NCBI GenBank assembly: GCA_010094045.1
Contig: ML986609.1
Coordinates: forward strand, 352,778 to 401,600
DNA length: 48,823 bases
Reading direction: 5' to 3'
From: Lojkania enalia
Lineage: Eukaryota > Ascomycota > Dothideomycetes > Pleosporales
Translations under genes and position numbers: made by a program
Part shown: in pieces, positions 23,415-34,399 of the stretch
How the letters are laid out: each line of letters starts with the position of its first letter
Numbering within the stretch: the first letter of the stretch is position 1
The notes under the pieces: model-generated
The model's input: only the letters and a program-made list of their open reading frames with translations
The model's database searches: none
Told to the model about the DNA's origin: nothing

Positions 23415-23693
23415 TATAATAGTATAGGTAAGATAATAGGTCCGAATATAATACAAATCTACTTAGAGGTATATAAGAGTATATAGGGGTTTAGAAACCT
23501 AAAAATTCTATTAACATCTATAGGCCTTATATAAAAGAATATAGAAGAACTACTAAGCTACTTATAAGGGAGTATACAACTATATACGGAAGGGAAAAGG
23601 GGTAGAACTAGGGGTAGAATAAGATAAGTAAAAAGCTTTAGGATAAGATTATATATAAAGCTTTTCGTAGAACGATTTCTTTATATTATTATA
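23415..23693 (-). repeat. alpha-C 3' LTR (279 bp)
   Basis: It matches the other two alpha LTRs end to end. It directly follows the interrupted alpha-B sequence and is followed by the alpha-C polypurine tract at 23694-23710, so it belongs to copy C and is not the 5' LTR of B. Confidence 0.92.
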
Positions 23694-24689
23694 CTACCCT
23701 CCTTCTTATAGGCTAATAGTCCCTATCTATACTAGTTCGAGAGGGAATTAGGGCTATTATAAATAGGTTCTAGTATAAAGAAATTTCTTTAAGAAGATAT
23801 TTACTAGTAAGAATTAATATATGCAGTTATTTATAGAAATACATTTATTAATATAATATTAAGTAAGGTTTTTATAGTAAGTATAATTAACCTATATATT
23901 AGCTAGTAACTACTATTATAATAGTTTATTAATATTATAATTTCGTCGCGTATAGTAATAAGTATTTACTAGCCTTAATATATTACTAGGTTACTATTAA
24001 CTAAGCTTCCTTAACTAAATAATAACTTCTACTCTATATATATTATTATACGTCCCTAGTATTATTAATTATTAAAGTATTAATAACACCTTATAGAAAA
24101 AATTAATTAATATACTACTCTACCTACCTTCTAAAGCTTCTTTAGAGGCCTTCTAAATTATCTACTTTTAGACTATATATATACTCGCCTACAGGTAATA
24201 TATAATATTTATCTTTTAGTCCCTAAAATTAAAAAAATATAAGTATTATACCTTATAAAATAAAAAGTATAACCCCGTATAAATTGTATCTAATACTAGT
24301 AGAGTATTTACTACTAATATACTTATAGATCCCCTCCTACTATAAAGAGGAGTTTCTAGTCCTCTAGGGCTATCTTAAACTATAGGTAGCAGCCTAATAT
24401 ATAGAAGATAAGGAGAATAAAAAAGTAACTTTTAAGGTTATTTTAGAATCTACTTATAGTCTAGTACTTATAGCCTAGGTTGTAAAAAGTTAGGAAGATA
24501 GCTTTCTTATAGCTAGTATCTAGATAACTTTATTCTACTAGAGTACTAAGTTACTCTATTAGGTTTCGGCCTTAAAAACTCTAATATCTAGCCTTTAAAC
24601 TAATATTACAGCGCTCTTAAGCGGTTAAAAATAAGATAAGAGAAGTTTAAGAACAATCTAGAAGAAAGAAAGAGGAAGAAGGGTAGAAG

Positions 24690-27600
24690 AGGAGAAGACT
24701 AGGGAGATATTTAATAGCCTACTATTAGACTCTCTAAATTTTATAGAGGAGTAATTTTAGGCCTATACTTTAGTTTTTAAAATCTACTATTTAACTCTTA
24801 TATATTATTATCTACTAGGTAATCTATATTCTCTATACTATCTTTATATACCTTAATCTATTTAGTTAAAGCTTTTAGGAGTTCTAGCTAATTTAGATAC
24901 TTATTATAAAAAGCTTTTAGCTTATAAAGTAAACCTATAAAATTTAAGACTTTATACTAAACTAGATTAGAATTATATTCTACCTATTTTATATAGTATT
25001 TAAGGATCTTATAATATAGCTTACTAGCTAGTATTTCCTTAACCTTCTACTCTTCTACCCCCTTAATAGTAATAGCAGGTGGTTTTAGAGCTTCTTACTT
25101 TAATAGAAGATCTTAGAGGTTCTTATATAGTAGATTTAGTACGAAGATATTATATATTCTTAACCTTAGAGGTAGCTATAAATAGTATAAGTTTCTAACC
25201 TATTCTAGTACTTTAAAAGAGCCCTTCTATTAATCAGATAGCTTTCAGCTTAATCTCTAAACCATAAAATTCTTAGTATTTAAGTAGACTATATTACTAA
25301 TCTACTAATTAATTAGTTACTAGTAATAGTTAATAATAGATTATATATAATTCTAAGCTTTTTTAATATTAGCTTTTATAGTTTTTTAGGCTATATATAT
25401 ATAAGTTACTAGAGCTAAGATATTCTTACAATTTAATTTATCTATTATAGTAATAGGATTAATAGAATATTTCTAATCCTAACTCTAATAGAGCTTAAAT
25501 CTATATAGGATCTAATATAGGAATATTCTAATAGTTATATAAAGTAGAGTTACTTATACTTAGTCGATTATAAGTAATAGAGAACTCTAGTTATCCTAGT
25601 AGAAGGATACAAAAAAACATAGTCTCTAATTAATATACTTATTTATAATCTCTATCTATCCATTAGTTTCTTTATAATAAGTAGTAGATAGTTTAATCTT
25701 TATACCTAAAATATAGTAGAATTTAGACTAGAAACTAGATATAAACTAAGGTTCTTAGTCTAAAATAATAGTTTCAGGTATATAACTAAAGTAGTATACC
25801 TATTAAATAAATAATTCGGCTATTCCCTATATATTAATTATATAATAGTAGGAAATAGATATAGCTTATTTAGATAGGTAATTAATTACTACTATAATCT
25901 AATTATATCTAGATTTATTTATAGAGAAATCTTTAAAGTTAATATATAAATACTATATTAGTTAATTTAGTATAAGAAGTAAGTAGATAAAACTTAGAGT
26001 TCGGGTTTATATTAGATAAATTTTATAGTATAGAATACAATTCTATATATATTATTTATAAGTAGCCTCTATACCCTTTTAGTAGTACTTCTAAAATAGT
26101 AACTAATAGGTTTTAGTAGCGCTTAAGTATATAGAGGATACTTAGTTATAAGTCTCTTATATAAGTCGTATATAAAGGTCTAAATCTAATAGAATATATA
26201 AGTAATTATTATAGAGGAGTAGTCTATTCTCTATCTAATACTTATAGAGTAAAAGTATATATTCTTATATAAAGGAGGCTCAGTTTTCTTATAATAATAT
26301 ATTAATCAACTCTAGAGAATTTAATAATATAACCTACTTCTAGCTTTTAATAATATTTAGTATAGCTGCTTAAATTATTATTTAGATAATATAGAACTAG
26401 GCTAATTTAGTATTAATTTAGGGGTGAAGTTAATATAGTCTAAATAAAACTCTCGACCGGTTATTAGTTTAAACTACTTTTAAGTTTTCTATATCTTATT
26501 TATAATAACTAAAAATATCCGCTTTAGTATTATTCTTATTTAAGGTATACTTAATTTAGAACTAATACTAAGCTAATTCCTTAGTCTAATAAATTTAACA
26601 AGTATTAAATACCTTTATAATTATAAAATATTCGAGTAAGTAATAATTAGTATATACTAGAGTTTTAGTAGCTACTAAAGTAAATTCTACTTTCTATTAT
26701 TTAAATATAGTAATAATTGTAAATAGTTTCTTATTATAAATCTTCTAGTTTAGTTCTAAACCGGATAGAACCTTACTATAAAATGCTATAGGATACTATT
26801 TTCTATTAGAATATTTCTATAATAGTACTCCTACAACTATTCTATTAGAGGTATTAGTTTCTATTTTTATTTCTAACGTAGGGTTAAAGTAGTAGAGAAT
26901 AGGTATACTTAATAGGGCTAACTTTAATTTCTTAAAAGTAATATTACATTTTAAAATCTATATAAAAGAGATTATAAGGCTCTATAGTATAATAATTAGC
27001 TTTATAACACGCGAGAATTCTGGTATAAACTATTAGTAGAATCTAGTAAAACTTAAGAAAGATTTTACACCTATTATAGTAGTAAGTAGCTACTAGTTAT
27101 ATAGTACTTCTACCTTCTCTAGATTAACCTTAAAGCCTTTATTTAAGAGGATATAGCTAAGATATTTAGTTCGGGTAATATAGAATTCGCTCTTCTTAAT
27201 ATTAACTTATAACCCTATTTAATATAATCTCTTAAGAACTTTCTTAATATAGATAGTATATATTATCTTATCTTTTAAGTAGATAAAGATATTATCTAGA
27301 TAAGCGATATAAAAGTTATCTAGGTAGTTAATTAGTATATTATTTATATAGCGCTAGTAAGTTACTAGACTATTATATAATCTAAAAGGTAGAACTTTAT
27401 ACTTATAGGTTCTATATTAAGTCTAAAAGGTAGTATATTTTTTAGAACTAGAATCTATTCTAATCTTATTAAAGGCTGTACGAATATTAAACTTAGTAAA
27501 AATTGCTATTTTAGTAGGCCTAAATAGGAGTTTATCTATATATAGTATTAGATATATATTCTTATAAGTAAGAGTATTAAGTTTATAATAATTTATATAG

Positions 27601-28900
27601 ATATATAGGTTACTATTAGATTTATAGATATAAAGAATTAGAAATATAAAGGGGCTCTAATTCTACTTAATATATCTATACCGTAGATTATCTATAATAT
27701 ACTTTTTAGTTACCTCTAGCTTCTTAATATTCTACTTATATAATAGACTATAACTATTAGAGAGGAGTTTTATAAGAATAATTTTATAATTATAAGAGCG
27801 GTATTCTAGTAATTAATAAGCTATAGTTTTACTAAATATATTCTAATATCTATAGTATTTAAATAATAATTAGAGATTTACTAGTACTTTATTTTTAGTC
27901 TTATCTTCTAGCTCTAGAGCTTACTTATCTTTAATCAGCCACTTAATTTCGTATAGAAATCTAGAGAAAAACTCGTTATCTTTCCTCTTTATATTAAAGT
28001 AGAAAGTATTAGCTAAGATAAGAGTAGTAATAGAAGAATAGATTTTCTTTAGATTAGATTTAGACTTTATTATATATAGATATATAAAAGTTTTATACTT
28101 ATTTAGACTATAAGCTATAAAAGATTAATATAATTTTAGTAGTTTTAATAGACCCTTAATATAATAGATAGTCGGACTATAAAACTACTAATACTAGTTC
28201 TTTTCCTATAGAGTATCGTGTTACTAGATATTTAGCTTTACCTTCTTATTATATACTAGCTAAGTTAATTATATAAGAAAAGAAGGTAATAGATTATAAG
28301 TAGTAGGATACTTAAAAGGCTATATAATCCGATTCTTATCTATATCTAGCTAGAGTTGAAAATAATATAACTATTTAATACTAATAATATAATTTTAAGT
28401 ATCTAGATTTATAATAATAAATAGATAGTTTTAGATAGTTATCCTATTAATTTATAGGTATAAGTAGATATACTAATTAACTAGGGTTTAGATTTAGTCC
28501 TAAAACCCTTTAATAGTAATTTTAAAGGGTAAGTACTATATTAATATATATAGAGTTTAAGAGAGCGATCTAGCTACTATAAAATTAAAAAATAGAAAGC
28601 TTTAGATATCTATATTAATAAGAGCGTTTAGTTATATACTAATACCTTTTAAATATAGAATAGTAGAAATTTAGAAATACTTTTCTCTAAATAAATATAA
28701 TAAATTAATATTTAATAAATTGTATTTACTTAAATTTAGAATAGAAAGTTTTTCTAGACATTTCTATTTTCTACCTAAGAACTATTTAGGTAGTACTCGT
28801 TTATATCTAAAAACTCTTCTTCTTTAATCTTCTCTTATTTAACTTCTATTTCTTATATTCTAAAGACTATATATTTGTTTATAAAGTATTCTAGTTTACT
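24690..28900 (-). pseudogene. alpha-C pol remnant: protease, RT, RNase H, integrase, chromodomain
   Basis: This is the best complete pol frame of family alpha in the window. The RT box YLDN lies at about 27285-27303, integrase at about 25250-25950, and the chromodomain (VKWVEY equivalent) at about 24960-25095. The frame agrees with alpha-A across 25747-28897 and with alpha-B across 23694-28215. The protein would be a Gag-Pol product carrying reverse transcription and integration; here it is stopped by dozens of TAA/TAG codons. Confidence 0.85.
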
Positions 28901-29478
28901 ATAATTATAGTAATTATCTAGGGTTATATACCTTTTAGGTATAAGAGTCTTACTATATTATTAGAGAGCGATTATAGTAGAATAAGATATTAATACTAGA
29001 GTAGATTAGAGTAGTATTAGATTATAGGTTACCTTAGATAAACTCTTAGAAACCTTCTAATACTAATCTAAATTTATTTTAGCTATAACTTATAGGCTAA
29101 TAGTTTATTCTAGAAGGTTAGAAATACTTCTTCTTTCTATATTATAGGCTGTTAAGTAGATAACTATAATATTAAAGAAGTCTTTCTATATAAGTTTAAA
29201 GCTAAGGTTTAGTATCTTTAAGTTAGAGAGAATTTTATCCTATAAGTAGAAGAACTACTTAGATTAGAATATAGATCTTCTAATAGTTATACTAATAAAG
29301 TAAGCTTTAAAAGTTAAGAACGCTTCTCTTTTATTTATTTTTAAGACCTAAAACACCTATTATACTTCTATTTCTTTATTATTTATAATAAAATATAATT
29401 ATAGAAGTAAAATTATTTCTTTAGTATTTTAAACTAATACTAGTCTAATTTAGCTAGGTATTTTAGCTCTAAATACTC
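28901..29478 (-). pseudogene. alpha-C gag remnant, truncated by RecQ-1
   Basis: It matches alpha-A 8661-9240, including ACTATAATTATAG at the site where beta inserted in copy A. That makes it the uninterrupted reference for the beta target. It is cut after AAATACTC at 29478; copy A reads AAATACCC followed by different sequence. Confidence 0.7.
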
Positions 29479-29640
29479 TATCTAATATAAAGTAATAAAT
29501 TAGGCCCGATTTGTAATAGATTAGGTATAGTACTATAGTACTATATCCGAAATAGGTTGTTAAAAGGGGGCGATTTATTTAACTATTACCCCTCTAATTT
29601 ATTTATAACTAGTACTTTAACTATAATACTTTATATATAA
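29479..29640 (+). other. RecQ-1 5' terminus with palindromes
   Basis: It carries the same three palindromes as copies 2 and 3 (see 40862-40980): an AATCGGGCCCGATT-like one, a GGTATAGTACTATAGTACT one and a G-run/C-run hairpin. Some positions are altered by RIP. No coding frame is evident here; the gene frame begins after about 29650. Confidence 0.75.
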
Positions 29641-29649
29641 AAACTATTT

Positions 29650-32600
29650 AGTAGAATCTATTTATTCTACTTATAATACTATATTATCGTACCTATATTA
29701 GTATAGGGCTATAATAAGGCTAGAAGAATATAGTTCTACTAGAACGTATAGATACTCGAACTAAAAGTATAATACTATATCTATAGTAGGAAGACCTATA
29801 TATAAGTAAGTAGAATAGTACTATTACTAGAAGATATTAAGAACTATTTCTACTATCTACCTAAATACTATATTCTAATATATAAGGAATATATAACTAC
29901 TATATTAAATATTAATATATATCTACAATACTATTATAGTATAATAATAGAGTAAAGGAGGGTAATTATTAAGTATACTTATTAGTAGCTAATTAGACTA
30001 GTAAAAGATATCTAGCTACCTATACTATTTAGGTAACTAATATTAGAATTAAAAAAGCTACTAAATAGATTCTAGTATAAGTAATCTAAATATTATATTA
30101 CTACTAATATTAACGTGCTATATATATATCTAAAGAAGAAGTATAAGTAGGTATAAATAGATAATAAAAATAGACTCTATTAGAAGGTTAAAGTATAGAT
30201 ATTCTTTTAGGCTAGTAAGCTATAGTAATATTTTATTATTAATATAGGCAGCTATAATTATAAGCTAGCTATTTTCTATATAGAGGCTGATATTATATAT
30301 AATTAGTTAGCTAGGTTTAAGCTTATAAAGTAGAGGAAAGAAGAGAAAGTATAGGTTATAAATATAGAAGTAGTAAAAACTAATAAGACTAGGTAGTTTA
30401 AGTAGATAGGGTAGCTAGAATATCTAATAAAGTAGAATTAAGTACATCTTATATATTAGATCTAGTTACCTAACTAAGATAAAGCGAAACTTTAGCAGGT
30501 AGTGAAGCTAATTAAGCTATTAGTTAAGTAGAGTATTAGAGGGTTATTATTACTTATATAAGAGATAAGATAGTAGCTTAAAAGCGTTTAGTAATATAAG
30601 ATAGATAAGCGTCTACTCGCTTAATTATAGAACTTTAAGAGTTAAGCGGTATATACTAGCTATATTATTAAGTTTATCTACTACTTTCTCTATATTATTA
30701 CTTATAAAAAAGCTTAGGCTATATAGTTTAACTATAGTAGTAACAGCGATAATAGTAATAATAATAGTATAGTATTAGATAATAGTATAAGTTCTAGATT
30801 TAGTAGAGCTAGAAGTAGTACTAATAGTAATAATAATAGTAATAGCAGCCCCTATTATAGGTATTATAAGAAGAAAGAAGTAGATTAGATAGAAGACGTG
30901 TATAAGCTATTCTATTAGTAAAGTAAATAGAAGGAACTAGTAATAATACTATAAGTTATATTAGATAGGGATAGTAAGAACGCTTAACTTAGGGTACTAT
31001 TAGATATACTTATATTATTTATTTTTTAATTTATAAGCAATTAGCTATTTAATAGTAAACTTATCTATTTTTTTACTATACTAGGAATTAATACTAAAAT
31101 AGACTGCTTATATATAGTAAAAAACTACTTATATATATTAGCTAGTGTAGTATACTATATACACGTACTAGATATAGAAAAGCTACTTCTAGTAGTAAAG
31201 TATGATAAGTAGATAGATAAGAACTAGAAGTATTTTCTACTTATATAGTGGAAGTTTCTAGCTAATAGATTATTTAGTCTAATAAATAAGATAATTAACT
31301 TACTAGTATATAAGAAGTTTATTATACTAACAGCTAGTAATTTAGGTAATACTTACTAGTTAAAGAATAAGAAGACGTTCTATCTTAATAGCTAGTTAAT
31401 CTATATTAGCTAGTTCTATAAGATAGTATAAGATATAGTAGTTAAGATAGAGGAGATACTCTAGCAGGAGCTGTATTAGACGGCTAGAGCCGAAGACTAG
31501 TTTACTATCTAGCTAGAGTAGCTTATTAATAATATTATATTTATATAGTAGAGTATATTTTTTATCTATTATTATAATAATTAGCTTAATAATAGATTTA
31601 AGTAGATACTTATTTAGGCTAGATAGATAGAAGCTAGTTAGTAGTTCTAGTTAAGAGACGGCTTATAAAATAAGTAGCAGGTAAAGTAGTACTTATAATA
31701 AGTAGATTACTTCTTAAAACTACTAATAGTTAGTATATATATAACTTTAGGGCAGTCTAGGCGAGGGTTAAAAATTATAATAATACGGTATTATAATAAA
31801 ATACTATAAGACTATAATATCTTTATAGTAGACGGGTAGATTATAATAGTAGTCTACTATTATAAATCGTAATTCTAGTAGAATAAGCTGAAGGTAGTAC
31901 TATGCTTTCTACTACCGCAGCTAGGGTAGGTAATAGTAGTATTTTTAGCTTATATACAGCCGTTTTAAAAGTATCTAAATATTAAGGTATTTAGTAGTAG
32001 CTTTAGCAACTATATATAGACGGATTAATATAAACTATAGAAGATAGACTAACTAATATATATACTTAAGTATAAAACTAGTAAATAGATAGATGTTAAG
32101 TTATATATACTAGACTACTAATATACAGCTGTTAGTATTAGTAGAAAAGTAGTTAGAGAGTTATTTAGCAAAGAATATTAGGATAATATAAAGGAAGTTA
32201 AAGAAGCTAAAGTAGATAAGAAGAGAGAGAGTATATTAGAGCTATAGAACATATAGATAATATAGATAGAGATTAGAAACTATAATATATTAATTAATAT
32301 TATTAAGTATCTTAGTATATATTTAATTAAAGTATTTTAACCGCTTAGTATATTATAGTATTACTTCTTAGGGCTTAATAGGGGTAAAGAGATACTAGAG
32401 GTAAGGTAGATAGGTAGTTAAAGCTAGACTAAAGTAAGGAAGCGGCGGTAGTAAAATAATAATAGTAAAGGGCCTATAATATAAGAAAAAAAAGCGCGGA
32501 CTTAAAGTAGAAGGGAGAAAAAGTTTTAAAAAGTAATATAGTAGATACTTAGGTAAGAAAAGATTAGCTTCTACTTAACTAAGTAAAAGTAAGTAATATA

Positions 32601-33027
32601 TATAGTACTAGGCGGGCAGATACTACTTATTATAGTACTCTTAACTAGTAGAGAGAAGAACTTACTATTTACTATACCGGTTTACTTAGATTAATATAGG
32701 GTAATAGTAGTAGTAGTACTATACCGGGCGTTTATTAAAAACTTAGTTAAGTAGATTTAAAAGAGTAGAATTAACTATATAGAGTAGAAGTATAGTAAGA
32801 ATAATCTAATAGTAGTAGTAGTAGTTAGTATAGATATAGTAGGCGATATAATAAGTAATAGAAATTTTATCAGCTATATAAGAATATTTAATAGTAAGAG
32901 GTTACTACAGCAGATTATAATAGATAAGTATTATCTTATTTTTACGTTAAGTAACTAGCGGCCGAAACTAGTAAAGCTAAAAAATCTATAGCTACTACTA
33001 TACCTAGTAGTACTACTTATAGTAATA
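29650..33027 (+). pseudogene. RecQ-1 helicase pseudogene, N-terminal region and helicase motifs I-III
   Basis: The plus-strand frame is full of RIP stops. The N-terminal 900 codons are not a standard helicase domain. They include a low-complexity Asn/Ser/Asp stretch (30735-30855) and a conserved block FIVDGQIIIVVYYYKS at about 31820-31880 that precedes the helicase in this fungal family. The SF2 helicase starts at about 32590: motif I is TSREKNLLF for TGGGKSLLF (about 32650), then LYRAFIKNLV (motif Ia). The DExH box is IDKYYLIF for VDECHLIF (about 32920-32945), and motif III follows at about 33010, where gamma interrupts. RecQ enzymes unwind DNA 3' to 5' using ATP. Confidence 0.8.
33023..33027. 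repeat. Target site duplication TAATA, left copy (gamma element)
   Basis: TAATA at 33023-33027 recurs at 40499-40503. RecQ-3 shows the uninterrupted site, with TAATA once, at about 47402. Confidence 0.93.
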
Positions 33028-33566
33028 TATTACTAACCTATATACTGCTAGTATATATAATAACTACTATTACAGTTGTATACGCGCCGGGGCCTTATTT
33101 ATATTAAATTGATTAGAAGTGGTAACTTTAGTAAAGAGAGAGTATTAGGTTCGCCGGTTCTTTAAATGTAATAAGTATATTTAGAAGTCTAATAGAGTAA
33201 TAAGATAAATCTGCGAGAATAACTATAAAGGATTTAATCTTATAAAGAGATCTCTCTTCTTATATAGTTAAGTTTAAAACTGCTAAGCCTAGCTTATTAG
33301 ACCTATTAAGTCTATTAGGTCTATTCTACTATACCTAATACTTCTACTATAGTTACGTATATAGGTTGTACTATACTTTATCATCTAACTAATTATCTCT
33401 CTAGTTCCCGTAGTTCTACTGTTTACTATCTAATAACTAGTCCCTAATATACTTCTATCTATTTTTACCTTATTAGTCCTCGTCTGAGTTAACCTCTATA
33501 GTAGCTAATATTAGATTAAGCTCTAGCTATAGAGGTAGTACCTCTTAGCATTCTATATTTATAATA
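33028..33566 (-). repeat. gamma 3' LTR (539 bp)
   Basis: On the plus strand it starts TATTACTAACC and ends TTTATAATA, the expected TG...CA after RIP. It matches 39960-40498 and the solo LTR 12019-12557 at the same length; differences between copies are nearly all transitions. Confidence 0.95.
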
Positions 33567-33583
33567 CCTGCTCCCCCTTCTAT
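33567..33583 (-). other. gamma polypurine tract
   Basis: The minus strand reads GAAGGGGGAGCAGG directly before the 3' LTR, fixing the orientation of the element as minus. Confidence 0.88.
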
Positions 33584-33839
33584 AGGTTTATCCCGAAGCT
33601 CTTTAATCTATTACTTTACCTATTCCGTCTAAGTGTAGTATCCTACTATTACAGGCAGCTTATTTTAGCTTCTAATATACTTAGTATAGGTATACTATAA
33701 GGCCGCGTCTATATTTTTCCGTTCTAGGGTTAGTACTTTATATATTCTGGTGGGTCCTGCTCGGCTCGCGAGTATAGCTCTATTCTTCTTCTTTTTCTTC
33801 TTCTACTATACTAAAGGTTCAGCGCAAAAATACTTTTAC

Positions 33840-34330
33840 CTATAACTATTATACTAGTTACTTAATTCTTTTCTTAGGTATTATAATAGATTCGTCCTGC
33901 TATTATTCGAACTATTAGTCTACGAACTACAACTATTACAGTAATACTACTCTTTCTTCTATATATAGAGAATATCTTTCTTAGGGTCTGTCCTACAATC
34001 TTTTCTTAACTAAGGATACCCTTCGCCGTTTTCTAGCAAATATATTAAAGGCTTATAAGGAGTCTACCTCTACCTATTAAGATTTTGTAGCTACTAAGAA
34101 AGAGAAGATTTATTATCTTAAGAAATCTGTGTGTTACTGTTAGGCGGCTTTTTCTTACCTAGAGTATACTAAGAAATACATCTACTCTCTAGAGGAGTAT
34201 AGTTTAGATCTTAGGAAACGAGAGGTAAAGTTAATAGAAGAGTAAGAAAGGTTAGAAGAAGAAGAGAGGAGGTCCGCCGGGTCCGAAGCGCCCTCTACTA
34301 TTACTCTAAGTTCTATATAAGAGGCTTCTT
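33840..34330 (+). pseudogene. Possible antisense ORF of gamma: Cys-rich start plus coiled coil
   Basis: On the plus strand, opposite to gag-pol, a frame of roughly 160 codons has only a few stops, all of RIP type. Its first part reads TFTYNYYTSYLI...CYYSNY, suggesting a former Cys/His-rich zinc-binding segment. The second part is charged and helical: DTLRRFLANILKAYKESTST, VATKKEKIYYLKKSV, EEYSLDLRKREVKLIEE, ERLEEEERRS, ending in a Ser/Thr/Pro-like tail. The coding-like composition and heptad-like charge pattern argue for a real gene. The minus strand here is interrupted much more often after the chromodomain. The function is unknown. It could instead be the chance complement of a pol tail. 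Confidence 0.45.
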
Positions 34331-34399
34331 CTATATTACTACTACTATTACTTCCTAACTAGACTTTACTTAACAATCTATTATTCTAGCCCTCTAGTA

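Larger units (their letters stand above)
23415..29478 (-). mobile_element. alpha-C: gypsy chromovirus inserted in alpha-B, cut by RecQ-1
   Basis: The element includes its 3' LTR, full pol and most of gag on the minus strand. It is collinear with alpha-B at an offset of about 4802 bases and with alpha-A. It stops at 29478 within gag (the site corresponds to about 9240 of copy A), where RecQ-1 begins. The remaining part (leader and 5' LTR, about 1.1 kb) is not in the window. Its RIP load is between that of A and B. Confidence 0.88.
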
